Assembly (NCBI GenBank): GCA_963820495.1
Contig: CAWGAF010000002.1
Coordinates: forward strand, 868,001-932,000
DNA length: 64,000 nucleotides
Source of the DNA: JBBIPA01 sp963820495
GTDB taxonomy: Bacteria; Chloroflexota; Dehalococcoidia; GIF9; UBA5629
Direction of reading: 5' to 3'
Shown: positions 16,596-25,706 of the stretch, one piece after another
How the letters are laid out: every line of letters starts with the position of its first letter
How positions within the stretch are numbered: the stretch's first letter is position 1
Notes under the pieces: model-generated
Database searches by the model: none
Seen by the model: the letters and a program-made list of their open reading frames with translations, nothing else
Told to the model about the DNA's origin: nothing
Program-made: the position numbers and the translations under genes

Positions 16596-18611
16596 ATGTG
16601 TGGCATAACTGGTATTTTTAATTTAGACGGTGCTCAGGTTGATGTTGGCCTTCTGACGAAGATGGCGGACTCTATCAAACATCGGGGGCCAGATGGCGAG
16701 GGGTATTTATTGGTCAATACCAGGGGAAATATCATTGAATTAGCCGGTGGCAGGGATACGCCAGAAGCAGTTTTTTCGAGTACATATCCTTTTTCCCCTA
16801 AACATGAGATAGGTGATTTTGTTTCTCGGCCTACTAACTTTAACTTAGCTTTCGGTCACCGCCGCCTAGCTATCATCGACCTTTCCCCAGCAGGGCACCA
16901 ACCTATGTGCAGTGCGGATGGAACTATCTGGATTGTCTATAACGGTGAGATATATAACTACATTGAGTTGCGAGAGGAACTGGAAGAGAAGGGACACAAA
17001 TTTAAGACTAATACAGATACAGAAGTCATTTTATATTCATACCAAGAATGGGGCTACGGGTGTCTTAATAGATTCAATGGGATGTGGGCATTTGCCATCT
17101 GGGATGCTCGCAAAACAGAGCTTTTTTGCAGCCGTGATCGATTCGGCGTAAAGCCATTTTACTATTTCTTCAATGGCAATACTTTTGCTTTTGCTTCCGA
17201 GATTAAAGCCTTATTGTTATGCCCCTTCATTATAAAGAAAGCTAATGATAAAACTATTTACTACTATTTGAGTATGGGGATAAGTGATGGCAAGAGTGAA
17301 ACGTTCTTCGAGAATATCAGGCAATTGGAACCTGGACGATATGCCATCGTAAAAGAAGCTGGGCTGGAACTTAAACGGTACTATACCCTTGCCTGTAACC
17401 CACAATTGGGGAAGTACAATGAAACATCTTTACAGGAATATAGTCAGGAATTTATTGGCTTGCTTAAAGATGCGGTGAGGATTAGGCTGCGAAGCGATGT
17501 GCCTGTTGGCTCTTGCCTTTCCGGAGGACTGGACTCTTCTGCCATTGTGTGTATTATTAATCAGTTCTTGATGGGAAAAGGGCTCGATGAAAATACTATA
17601 GGCAAGCAGCAAAGGACATTCAGCTCATGTTTTGAGCATTCGGCTTTTGATGAAAGAAAATACATAGAAGAAATTACCTCGACTACTAATACATCTGCTT
17701 ACTATGTTTTTCCTTCTGGTGAACAGTTGTGGCAAGAATTGGGTAGACTCATCTGGCAGCAGGACGAGCCATTCGGGTCCACCAGCATCTATGCACAGTG
17801 GAATGTCATGCGGCTTGCCCAACAAAACAGGGTGAAGGTCCTCCTTGATGGTCAAGGCGGTGATGAGCTCCTGGGCGGATACCATTCTTACTTTACTACT
17901 TATCTTTCTAATTTAATTTTAAATATGCAATGCTGTACTTTCTTAAAAGAATTTAAAGCACTTGTTAGTGATAAAGTGCAGCCACTTTATATTTTTCCTT
18001 CGTTCCTGCTGCCACTCTACAACCTTATCCCCCACGATTTCCGTATTTTTCTACGTAGCAAAATTATAACGTCACAAAACCGCAGTCTCATAAACAAAAA
18101 TCTTCTCAAGAAATACCAACATGACCATATAATAAAAGTAGAGACGAATTTGCAGAAAGCTCTATGGCAAAGTGAAACTGGACATGGCCTTAGAGAACTC
18201 CTGCGCTACGAAGATAAGAACTCTATGGCTTTCTCTATGGAAGCCAGGACTCCTTTCATAGATTATCGACTTGTGGAATTTGTTTTCGCTATACCGGGCG
18301 TTTATAAAATCCACGATGGATGGACAAAGTATATATTACGAGCCAGTACCAAAGGGCTACTACCAGAAAAAGTGCGATGGCGAAAAGACAAAATGGGATT
18401 CCCCACTCCCGAAAAACTTTGGCTCAAAGAGAACAGAAGCAAAATTAAAAATATCTTCGTGTCTTCTGATAGTCTAATGTCAGAACAATACCTGGATCGC
18501 AAGGCAATTCTGGCTAATTTAGACCATATTCTGGATGAAAACAATGTAAAAGGGTTTTCTGCTTTGTGGAAGCCAATTAATCTGGAATTATGGTTTAGGA
18601 AGATGTTCTAA
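16596..18611 (+). CDS. asnB: AsnB-type glutamine-dependent amidotransferase, copy 2
   Basis: The 671-residue protein starts MCGITGIF (nucleophile Cys2) and has KHRGPDGEG, FGHRRLAIIDLS, VYNGEIYNY and NTDTEV in the glutaminase domain. The ATP-pyrophosphatase loop SGGLDSS lies near residue 309, followed by LDGQGGDELLGGY. All core residues look intact, so it should be a working synthetase. It shares the fold and size of the 3987 copy but differs clearly in sequence, including the loop, so it is not a recent tandem duplicate. In this context it may amidate a uronic-acid-type carboxylate, though free asparagine synthesis cannot be excluded. It converges with the minus-strand gene at 18608, overlapping by 4 bp. 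Confidence 0.88.
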   Translation: MCGITGIFNLDGAQVDVGLLTKMADSIKHRGPDGEGYLLVNTRGNIIELAGGRDTPEAVFSSTYPFSPKHEIGDFVSRPTNFNLAFGHRRLAIIDLSPAGHQPMCSADGTIWIVYNGEIYNYIELREELEEKGHKFKTNTDTEVILYSYQEWGYGCLNRFNGMWAFAIWDARKTELFCSRDRFGVKPFYYFFNGNTFAFASEIKALLLCPFIIKKANDKTIYYYLSMGISDGKSETFFENIRQLEPGRYAIVKEAGLELKRYYTLACNPQLGKYNETSLQEYSQEFIGLLKDAVRIRLRSDVPVGSCLSGGLDSSAIVCIINQFLMGKGLDENTIGKQQRTFSSCFEHSAFDERKYIEEITSTTNTSAYYVFPSGEQLWQELGRLIWQQDEPFGSTSIYAQWNVMRLAQQNRVKVLLDGQGGDELLGGYHSYFTTYLSNLILNMQCCTFLKEFKALVSDKVQPLYIFPSFLLPLYNLIPHDFRIFLRSKIITSQNRSLINKNLLKKYQHDHIIKVETNLQKALWQSETGHGLRELLRYEDKNSMAFSMEARTPFIDYRLVEFVFAIPGVYKIHDGWTKYILRASTKGLLPEKVRWRKDKMGFPTPEKLWLKENRSKIKNIFVSSDSLMSEQYLDRKAILANLDHILDENNVKGFSALWKPINLELWFRKMF

Positions 18612-19765
18612 CGTAGATCGTTATACAACTTTTCGTATTCGTCAACCATGTGTTTTACATCGAGGAATTTCTTAACTCTTTCCAGTATTGCCTTTTGCTT
18701 CGCTTCATAAAGGGAATTGTCGGAAAGCAGGCTTGTTATTGCTTGTGCTATCTCCTCGATATCATAGGGTTTAATGAGAAAACCGCCTTCATTATTTCCC
18801 AGGAGGTCGGGGACAATCCCAACAGGTGTGCTTATTACGGGCTTGCCAAAGGTTGCTGCTTCTATGTGAGTGCGTCCATAATTACCGTAGGGAGCAACAT
18901 ACATGAAGACCGCGCTTGAGATATATATTTTCTTAAGTTCTTCCCCAATGATACGTCCTGTGAATTTGACTTTATGTGTTACATTTAGTCTTCCGCATAA
19001 CTCTTCTAGTTTTTGTTTATAGTCACTCTTAAAATCTATCTGTGTGTGACCATATGTTGATGGGCCAACTAAGGTCAATTCTGCATCTGGTATCTGCTTT
19101 AGTACCAGGGCAAAGGACTTGATCAATGTGTCCCAGTTTTGTTGAGGGTCGACCCTGCCTACAGCTAGTATCATATTAATTGGTTTTGATGTAATGAGAG
19201 ACATATCTATATCCAAATTTTCAGCGTGAGGCATTATCTTAATTTTATTTTGAGGTATCCCTATTTCCAAAGCATCGTTAGCTTCCCGATTGCTGGTCAC
19301 GGTGATACAGGCAGCTTTTTTTAAAGCAAATTTAAATGTTAGCAAATCATATAGAATATGTATTACTTTGCTCAGTTTAGTGCTAGCCAGGTATTTGTAG
19401 CCTAACAAGCTGCCATGGGGAGTCATAACGAAGGGAATCTTTTTAAAAACCGTTAGCCAGGCGGCAAGCTCAGAATGGAAGGAGCGGTAGCCATGTACAT
19501 GGACAACATCAGGTTTTTCTTTGAGGATGTCTCTGATTAGCTTGCCTGTAAAAGGAAAACTCCAAATCCTGAAAAGCGGTTTATAGTTTTTCACGAAGTA
19601 ACCATTGACTTCGCTCGGAGCTAGTGCCTCATTTCCTGTTATAGTTGCGAAAACAAAACATCGATGGCCTCTTTTGGCTAACTCTGTTGATAGATTATGG
19701 GCAAATACATTACCCCCCAGCACACTGGGATAAGCATAGCCATTTACTATTCGAATAATTTTCAA
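18608..19765 (-). CDS. GT4-family glycosyltransferase
   Basis: The protein (385 residues from TTG 19765) begins KIIRIVNGYAYPSVLGGNVFAHNLSTELAKRGH, the usual GT4 acceptor-side start. It carries VVHVHGYRSFH, MTPHGSLLGYKYL, LAVGRVDPQQNWD and the donor-side E-x7-E-like region THIEAATFGKPVISTPVG. An upstream ATG at 19789 would add eight residues. TTG 19765 has AGGGAGC at proper spacing and gives the family-typical start. It closes the minus-strand transcription unit that begins at 24192. The substrate is unknown. Confidence 0.85.
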   Translation of the reverse strand: MKIIRIVNGYAYPSVLGGNVFAHNLSTELAKRGHRCFVFATITGNEALAPSEVNGYFVKNYKPLFRIWSFPFTGKLIRDILKEKPDVVHVHGYRSFHSELAAWLTVFKKIPFVMTPHGSLLGYKYLASTKLSKVIHILYDLLTFKFALKKAACITVTSNREANDALEIGIPQNKIKIMPHAENLDIDMSLITSKPINMILAVGRVDPQQNWDTLIKSFALVLKQIPDAELTLVGPSTYGHTQIDFKSDYKQKLEELCGRLNVTHKVKFTGRIIGEELKKIYISSAVFMYVAPYGNYGRTHIEAATFGKPVISTPVGIVPDLLGNNEGGFLIKPYDIEEIAQAITSLLSDNSLYEAKQKAILERVKKFLDVKHMVDEYEKLYNDLR

Positions 19766-19778
19766 ATTTCGCTCCCTA

Positions 19779-19828
19779 TTAAATCCCAAATCCTAGGCAC
19801 TAAATCCTAAACAAACCCAATACCTAAA
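19779..19828. repeat. Degenerate short repeat (AAATCCNAAA type) between two genes
   Basis: The stretch between the GT4 gene and the TylF-like gene reads as an imperfect tandem of units such as AAATCCC, AAATCCTA and AAATCCTAAAC. Low-complexity spacers like this differ from surrounding coding sequence and resemble, in style, the short array in the wecB remnant. No function is implied. Confidence 0.4.
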
Positions 19829-19855
19829 TGACCGAAACCTATCTTGCTTTCTCTA

Positions 19856-20695
19856 TTAATTTTCTTCAGGGTAATAAGCCCAATATCCTGACATGTCCTT
19901 TCTGGTATAGGCTCCTGGGTTGGGGTGCTGCAAAGGGTGATTGTTTATCTCTGCCCAAGGGCCTATATAGTATTCGCCCAGAGGCAAGCCCGTGCCAGCC
20001 CCAATCAGACCAGGAGGTGTTCTTTTAAAGTATTTATCCCAAAATTTTTCAGAATAAAACAGCGCACAGTAATCTACTCCCACGACTTCGTCAATAAAGA
20101 TATAACCCCTGTCAACCAAGTTCGGCCATATGTAGCGGACACACGTGTCTAAACTCGCTTCCAAATCTACGTCAAGAAACGCCAGTAGTACTGGCGAATT
20201 CAATTTCGGAAGAGTATCTCTAAACCAGCCTTTAACGAACTCACAACATTCTATTGCACCATAGCGTTTAATATTTGCCCTAACTTCATCAAGTGTACCG
20301 CAGTAGTCACCTTTTTTATAGCCCTTCGCTTCACGGTCACCAGGTTCACCTTGAGGAAGCCCTTCAAAAGAATCGTATATTTTCAATTTTCTACCAACTA
20401 CTTTGCAGACCAATGACAAATTGGCAGCGCAACCACCTTTCCACGTACCACATTCAATAATATCGCCCTCCACATCCGGTGGAGTTTCGAATATCTTCAG
20501 CGCCATAGCTAAATGCGCTTTATACGAAGTGGCAGTAGGAATACGTATTGTGTTCAGAAACATCCTAAAACCTAACTTAAACTTCCTAAACGTGGACATT
20601 CTGTATGACCTGTGGATACTATTGGAATTCAAAATAAAGGCAATGCTTATAGGCATTGAAAGCACATAATAGATTTTCATACGCAAGTGTGACAT
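19856..20695 (-). CDS. TylF/MycF-family SAM-dependent O-methyltransferase
   Basis: This 279-residue protein matches the macrocin-O-methyltransferase family: GDIIECGTWKGGCAANLSLV as the SAM-binding loop, KLKIYDSFEGLPQGEPGD with the acidic SAM ribose ligand, VKGWFRDTLPKL, and the LDVDLEASLDTCVRYIWPNLVDRGYIFIDE segment holding the metal-binding aspartates. TylF proteins methylate sugar hydroxyls and need Mg2+. The N-terminus before the core (about 75 residues) is longer than usual and includes a weakly hydrophobic stretch (SMPISIAFIL). It lies 35 bp downstream of the WecB-like gene in the same minus-strand unit. Confidence 0.85.
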   Translation of the reverse strand: MSHLRMKIYYVLSMPISIAFILNSNSIHRSYRMSTFRKFKLGFRMFLNTIRIPTATSYKAHLAMALKIFETPPDVEGDIIECGTWKGGCAANLSLVCKVVGRKLKIYDSFEGLPQGEPGDREAKGYKKGDYCGTLDEVRANIKRYGAIECCEFVKGWFRDTLPKLNSPVLLAFLDVDLEASLDTCVRYIWPNLVDRGYIFIDEVVGVDYCALFYSEKFWDKYFKRTPPGLIGAGTGLPLGEYYIGPWAEINNHPLQHPNPGAYTRKDMSGYWAYYPEEN

Positions 20696-20730
20696 TGTTT
20701 TAGGTCTCTACATCAGATTGTGCCACAATC

Positions 20731-21822
20731 TTACTGGTGGCGACAAAGGTGACCCAATAATATCTTTGTAACCGCATCACTGACGTTTGGAATCAGATAT
20801 TCATGGGGTGCCGTCCAGCTACCACTTTTAGCAAGAACGACACGGACACATTGTAGGATCATATCTGGGTCAGCGCCGCTAAGAATGTTGCTACCACACT
20901 CTATGGTTTCCGGCCGCTCAGTGACATCGCGAAGAGTAACATTAGCTACCTGGAAGATACAACACTCCTCCTGAACTGTGCCACTGTCGCTGAGCACACA
21001 GAAAGCATTCCGCTCCAGAGTAATAAAGTCGAAGAAGCCGAAAGGCTCATGAAGTTTAATCTGTTCGTTTTTCATGTCAGCATTATAACGGTGCATCCTG
21101 TTTTTGGTTCGTGGATGAATACTACAGATTATCGGCATTTGGTATTCCTTTTGAAGCAACATGATAGCACTAGTCAAGGACCGAAAACGGCTTTCGATAT
21201 CCACATTTTCTTCACGATGCATGGTAATCAGAAAATACTTACCCTTCTCCAGCTTCAAGCGTCGCAATATATCTGATTGGCTGTTGGCTGGACAATAATG
21301 CTGAATTACTTCGAAAATGGGGTTCCCTGTGACATAAATCCTGCGTCCTTCTATGCCTTCACGCAGCAGATTAGCTCGACTGCGCTCCGTGTAGGGCATA
21401 AGGATATCACTACTGTGATCAATAATCCGTCTATTAACTTCCTCGGGCACGCGATCGTCATAGCAGCGGTTCCCTGCTTCCATGTGATAGACAAAGATGC
21501 CCATGCGCTTAGCAACAACAGCAGCTAAGCAACTGTTGGTATCCCCCAGTACTAGAAGCTTGTCTGGCTTTTCAGCGAGAATGACTTGCTCACTGGCGGC
21601 AATAATCTTGCTGATTTGTTCTCCGAATGTAGCACCACGCACCCCCAAAAAATGGTTTGGCTGGCGTATTTTTAATTGCTGAAAGAAGATATCGCTCAGG
21701 TTCACATCGTGATTTTGCCCCGTGTGCACCAGCACGTGCTGGCACAGTTTATCTAGCTTCTCAATAATACGACTCAAACGGATAATTTCTGGGCGCGTGC
21801 CTAGGATCGTCATAATTTTCAT
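20731..21822 (-). CDS. UDP-GlcNAc 2-epimerase family (WecB/WbjD-like)
   Basis: The 363-residue protein starts MKIMTILGTRPEIIRLSRII and has HTGQNHD, LVLGDTNSCLAAVVAKR, MEAGNRCYDDRVPEEVNRRIIDHSSD, TMHREENVD and SDSGTVQEE. The last motif and the IHPRTKNRM variant are like the CapG/WbjD branch that acts on UDP-N-acetyl sugars in L-FucNAc synthesis. It overlaps the RmlD-like reductase upstream by 4 bp, and a cupin epimerase lies just before that, which supports a UDP-L-FucNAc-type route. The exact substrate is inference. It is complete, unlike the wecB remnant at 550. Confidence 0.85.
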   Translation of the reverse strand: MKIMTILGTRPEIIRLSRIIEKLDKLCQHVLVHTGQNHDVNLSDIFFQQLKIRQPNHFLGVRGATFGEQISKIIAASEQVILAEKPDKLLVLGDTNSCLAAVVAKRMGIFVYHMEAGNRCYDDRVPEEVNRRIIDHSSDILMPYTERSRANLLREGIEGRRIYVTGNPIFEVIQHYCPANSQSDILRRLKLEKGKYFLITMHREENVDIESRFRSLTSAIMLLQKEYQMPIICSIHPRTKNRMHRYNADMKNEQIKLHEPFGFFDFITLERNAFCVLSDSGTVQEECCIFQVANVTLRDVTERPETIECGSNILSGADPDMILQCVRVVLAKSGSWTAPHEYLIPNVSDAVTKILLGHLCRHQ

Positions 21823-22748
21823 TTTATAGTCTCCATTGAAAGCCGGTAGTTGAATTTTGCCAGTTCTGTTAACATCAAAGGCAAAGAAGGTGGCTCAGCA
21901 TAGCCAGCGGCTTCCCATAACTTTCGGTTCAGCGAGTCGTTTATCGTGGATAATGTCCTGTCTAAATTCACGTTTGTCTGTGTAGGGATGATGACTATGT
22001 CCTCACGTCGATATTCGCGGGCAATATTTTGCAATAGTTCTGCCTTGGAGATCGTACCTGCGGGAATCACGTGTTGTACATGCGGTAAATCAAGCTCTTG
22101 TCTAATGATACCATGGCATATCTTAGCAAAATGCAGTGTTGTTATGCCATTCCACCGGTGGTTAGTGTAGCCATTTACTCTAATATTACGAGGTTGTTGT
22201 AGAAACCAATCCATTAATGAGAGGTGTGTCTTGAGTTCTGGTCCGATTATGGAACACCGTAGATGGTGTACGTTATTGGAAAAGACTTCTCCGAGGCTCT
22301 TGGTCTTGCCATAGACATCCAGCGGGTCATGGTTGTCTTCTTCAGTGTAGCTCCCCTTACTTCCGGAATACACACAGTCGGTCGCTATTTGGAGTACGCG
22401 GCAGCCGCTTTGCTCTACTGCATGCGCCAATAAATGGGGGAAAAGGGCGTTGACAGTCACAGCACGTTCTACCTCAGCTGCATTGTCGTCATGGATATAT
22501 GGTTTAATCATACCAATGGCGCTGATTACCCAGTTAGCATCGTCCAATATGTTTACTATTTCTTCTAAATGACATTGTTCAGCATCTAGCAAACGACATT
22601 CGATATTGGGTAGGTATGATTTGAGTTTCTTACCTATTTCATGAGTCCTAGAAGTGCCAATCACTCGAAAATCTGAATTTAAGGAAAAGTAATTCAATAC
22701 CATTGAGCCTAACATGCCAGATGCACCCAAGACGACTACTTTCATCAC
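21819..22748 (-). CDS. RmlD-like NAD(P)-dependent sugar reductase (SDR)
   Basis: This 309-residue SDR has the nucleotide loop GASGMLGSMV, VISAIGMIKPYIH, the RVLQIATDCVYSG catalytic strand and the YGKTKSLGE pair (YxxxK). RmlD/WbjC-type enzymes reduce a 4-keto nucleotide sugar after epimerisation. Its position between a cupin epimerase (22777) and a WecB-like 2-epimerase (20731), with ATGA coupling to the latter, matches the order of steps in L-FucNAc-type synthesis. In WbjC the reductase and cupin parts are fused; here they are separate genes. dTDP-L-rhamnose synthesis is less likely because no RmlA/RmlB pair adjoins. Confidence 0.8.
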   Translation of the reverse strand: MMKVVVLGASGMLGSMVLNYFSLNSDFRVIGTSRTHEIGKKLKSYLPNIECRLLDAEQCHLEEIVNILDDANWVISAIGMIKPYIHDDNAAEVERAVTVNALFPHLLAHAVEQSGCRVLQIATDCVYSGSKGSYTEEDNHDPLDVYGKTKSLGEVFSNNVHHLRCSIIGPELKTHLSLMDWFLQQPRNIRVNGYTNHRWNGITTLHFAKICHGIIRQELDLPHVQHVIPAGTISKAELLQNIAREYRREDIVIIPTQTNVNLDRTLSTINDSLNRKLWEAAGYAEPPSLPLMLTELAKFNYRLSMETIK

Positions 22749-22776
22749 CTTGCTCTTATTTAACTATTACCTATTA

Positions 22777-23235
22777 TTATCTCTCGACTACTTGCCAGGC
22801 GTCCCAGTATCTGGCGTCGTAGCGTACATCATCTTTGCTACTCTCTTCCAAAGTGGATGTTGAGAAGAATATTAATTTGGTGTTTGATATTAGTGTCATA
22901 TGTCCATGAGCATACCCTTGGGGGATGTGTAACACAGCTGGCTTTTGTGCTGAGAGAACATAGCGGTGAATCTTTGCATTTCTAGATGGTTGTTCCCAGT
23001 TGTCAATAGCTACTGCTGCCACGATGGCAACACCATGGACAACGGTAATATATTTGGCTTCTTTGCGGTGAGCATGCCAGGCGCGCACAAAGCCAGCTCT
23101 GTGGTTTGACACCATGTAGAATCGTTTCACACCCTCAAAGTGGAAGTCATTGACAAAGGCTATATCCCCGCGATCGTCTACTGCTAAGCCACCATCAATT
23201 ATATAGGGCACGGGTAATTGCTCGGTTTTGCTCAT
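22777..23235 (-). CDS. RmlC-like cupin sugar epimerase
   Basis: The 152-residue protein has the cupin pattern of dTDP-4-dehydrorhamnose 3,5-epimerase relatives: DDRGDIAFVNDF, FYMVSNHRAGFVRAWHAHRKEAKYITV and LHIPQGYAHGHMTL. The conserved histidine in RAWHAHRKEAKY and the later HIPQGYAHG motif fit the catalytic layout. It is shorter than RmlC and closer to the cupin part of WbjC or to FdtA-like isomerases. The neighbours (RmlD-like reductase and WecB-like epimerase downstream, SDR upstream) make a nucleotide-sugar C3/C5 epimerase the best reading. Confidence 0.75.
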   Translation of the reverse strand: MSKTEQLPVPYIIDGGLAVDDRGDIAFVNDFHFEGVKRFYMVSNHRAGFVRAWHAHRKEAKYITVVHGVAIVAAVAIDNWEQPSRNAKIHRYVLSAQKPAVLHIPQGYAHGHMTLISNTKLIFFSTSTLEESSKDDVRYDARYWDAWQVVER

Positions 23236-23238
23236 ATC

Positions 23239-24192
23239 CTAACCTCCAGCATCAAGTTTATGGGTGTTAAACATACACAAATAGGTCTGGTTAGTATAAC
23301 GAGGGTTATCTACATCTTTAAGTCGTTGTGAATCCAACAATTCTTTAATCTCTTCGATTCCATCGTCAATCGAGTAGGCACTCTTAAAACTTAAGATTTC
23401 CTGAGCCTTTGCGCTGCTCACACGATAGTTGCGTGTGTCTTGAAATTTCATAGGCGTCGTTTTAATACTTAAATCTGGGAAATGATTGCGTATTTGATAT
23501 GCCAGATCAATGATTCGCACATTCTGCCGAGCTAGATTGAATATTCCAGTAGGCTTTGTGGCAATGTTGTCCACTGCAGCGCGTGCGGCGTCACGTACGT
23601 GCAACAGGGGGCGGAACTGGTCGCCTCCGTAGACGCTGATTTCACCATGGCGATGGGCTCGCACAGTCAAAGCATTGACCACTAAATCCAGACGTATACG
23701 CGAGAATTGGTCGCTAACGCCGAATAATGTCCCCAGACGGAAGATTATAGCATTTTTATTCTCAAGGTATTGCTCTGCAGCTAGTTTGGTTACAGCATAT
23801 ACTGATAGGGGACTTGTCTGTGATGACTCATCTAGCACTGCGTCTTGTGCCCCATATACCGAACAAGTAGACATGAATATAATACGGCGGTCATAATGTT
23901 CAGCCAGCAATTTGATTGGCTCTTGATTTATTGAAATACTGATATCTGGGTTTAGAGCGCAGGCACCATCACCCACTAATGCTGCTAGCCAGACCACAGC
24001 ATCGGCCCACTTCAGGTGGGGTAAAAGTCTCTCCGTATCTCTCACATCTCCATAGACAAAGTCCACTGGCTTGCGGTAGGACTCTTCATATAATAGCGCA
24101 TCATAAACACGCGCATTATGCTTGTTTTGTATTAGCAAATCGGTAACTGCCCCACCCATATAGCCAGCGCCACCTACTACAAGCACATTCAT
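23239..24192 (-). CDS. NAD-dependent epimerase/dehydratase (extended SDR)
   Basis: The 317-residue protein has GGAGYMGGAV near the N-terminus, FVYGDVRDTERL, WLAALVGDGACALNP, the MSTCSVYGA strand and a YAVTK catalytic pair, followed by FRLGTLFGVSDQFSR. It heads a unit of co-directional genes (cupin, RmlD-like, WecB-like, TylF-like, GT4). It may supply the 4-keto intermediate of the amino-sugar pathway, although the LAALVGD motif is also found in non-dehydratase SDRs of lipopolysaccharide clusters. A 258-bp gap upstream probably holds its promoter; no convincing -35/-10 pair was found there. Confidence 0.8.
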   Translation of the reverse strand: MNVLVVGGAGYMGGAVTDLLIQNKHNARVYDALLYEESYRKPVDFVYGDVRDTERLLPHLKWADAVVWLAALVGDGACALNPDISISINQEPIKLLAEHYDRRIIFMSTCSVYGAQDAVLDESSQTSPLSVYAVTKLAAEQYLENKNAIIFRLGTLFGVSDQFSRIRLDLVVNALTVRAHRHGEISVYGGDQFRPLLHVRDAARAAVDNIATKPTGIFNLARQNVRIIDLAYQIRNHFPDLSIKTTPMKFQDTRNYRVSSAKAQEILSFKSAYSIDDGIEEIKELLDSQRLKDVDNPRYTNQTYLCMFNTHKLDAGG

Positions 24193-24450
24193 AATTGCAC
24201 CTCGTCTGAAATTCTTCCTTGTGTATACAAATCCTCTTTATTCAGTAACAACTCTCCTAGCATTCATACGAGGGATTATATCAGGTTCACGGAAAAAACC
24301 ATATATATCAATAGTGCCGTAATCGTCTCTCTTGTGTCATTATATCGAATACCTGATTAAAACCTAATATAGTTAATGGTCGGTATATCTGTACCACAAA
24401 TTTTAAAACCTTCATTAGTGATTTTCTTTTGTTCTTACTGATACATAGCT

Positions 24451-25617
24451 CTATTTTGCTAGTCCTCTTTTCACAATGGAAGTAAGTTCCTTTTCAAATT
24501 GGCAAGCTATCTCTTGTTGGTCGTGTTGTTCCTTTACATAATTTAGTGCTGCCTGCTCTAGGCGATGCCTTCTTTCAGGCGATTTTAGCAGATCGATTAC
24601 TTCTCTAGCCATTTCTTCGGCGTTATCAGTATAGGTAATTTCATCAGAACCACGGGGAAGTAGGGCTGTTATTCCTAGTAGGGGGGTGGCTATAGTTGCT
24701 TTGCCACAAGCTAAGTACTGGATTATTTTGCCTGGGAAGATATCTTTGGTAGCTTCAGTGTTAAGAAAAGGATTTATGCAAACGGTAGCTAAACTAATGT
24801 ATTGAGGCATTGTTGAGTATGGCTGTAGTCCAGTCATAATGACCTGTTTTTCTAATCCAAGCTCAGCGATTATTTGTTTGAGTTTAAGGCGCTGAGGTCC
24901 GTCACCAACAATTAATAATTTTGCCTGAGGTATTTGTCCTGTAATTTGAGGAAATTGATGAATAAACTCATCGAGTCCGCTGAACTCAAACAGAGTACCA
25001 ATGAAAACTATAATTTGATCTTTGTCATTAAAGCCCCATTTGTGACGAAGCTCTGAGCATTCATTGGACTCGTGAAATATGCTCCTATCTATTGGGAACA
25101 GGAGCAATTTAACTTTGGATTTTGGAGCTCCCATGCTGATAACATATCGCACATGGTTAGGAGTAATAGCTAGGATTGCATCTACTTTGGAGTAAATATT
25201 TTTCTCGAAAACCTTTGTTGCTGGACGTAGGACAGGATATCGCACGAGTCGGTGAAGAATATCTATAGACCTGAACACTACAGGGATTCTAAACTTCCGT
25301 GCTAAATGGATGGTTTGTAGTCCATTGGTGGCAACTGAGTAAAGGACAATAACATCAATTTTGTTTTCCTTGATAGTCTTTTGAATTTCAAAATAGTGAG
25401 TAAAGGCAGCAGAAAAACGGCTTAGTCCTGGAATTTTGATGAAACCGGGGTGTTTTAAACATATGGATGCCCCTGGGATAGCACGAGATACATTTGGAAG
25501 CTTTGTTGTTTTAAAACTTCCAAAATCAAAGGTGCTGTTCTTAGTCCACCTATTGGTATAGTCTATAGCATAAACCTGGTGTCCCATTAACGACAAAGCT
25601 TCGGCAAGGTTATGCAT
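24451..25617 (-). CDS. GT4-family glycosyltransferase, likely starting upstream at a non-AUG codon
   Basis: From ATG 25617 the protein has 388 residues, with MHNLAEALSLMGHQVYAIDY, LLFPIDRSIFH, IVFIGTLFEFSGLDEFI, LKLIVGDGPQ-type segments and FPGKIIQYLACGKATIATPL (the GT4 donor site). The family-typical first strand is missing, but the same frame upstream reads NILFVHEVEWLNKVVFE. It is preceded by GGAGGGG and then ATC/ATA codons near 25674-25669; there is no ATG, GTG or TTG before an in-frame TAG. The real start may therefore be AUC or AUA at about 25674, or an ancestral ATG has been lost. It is the last gene of the minus-strand group ending downstream of the radical SAM gene. Confidence 0.8.
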   Translation of the reverse strand: MHNLAEALSLMGHQVYAIDYTNRWTKNSTFDFGSFKTTKLPNVSRAIPGASICLKHPGFIKIPGLSRFSAAFTHYFEIQKTIKENKIDVIVLYSVATNGLQTIHLARKFRIPVVFRSIDILHRLVRYPVLRPATKVFEKNIYSKVDAILAITPNHVRYVISMGAPKSKVKLLLFPIDRSIFHESNECSELRHKWGFNDKDQIIVFIGTLFEFSGLDEFIHQFPQITGQIPQAKLLIVGDGPQRLKLKQIIAELGLEKQVIMTGLQPYSTMPQYISLATVCINPFLNTEATKDIFPGKIIQYLACGKATIATPLLGITALLPRGSDEITYTDNAEEMAREVIDLLKSPERRHRLEQAALNYVKEQHDQQEIACQFEKELTSIVKRGLAK

Positions 25618-25706
25618 TTCAAATACAACCTTGTTGAGCCATTCTACTTCGTGTACGAAAAGGATGTTTATGATTCCCCTCCAAGCAATAACCTAATTTT
25701 ACATAA

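Noticed and set aside
24189..24263. A 24-codon minus-strand ORF overlapping the start of the 23239-24192 gene (ATGA)
   Set aside because: No domain, no clear ribosome site; the stop/start overlap alone is weak support.
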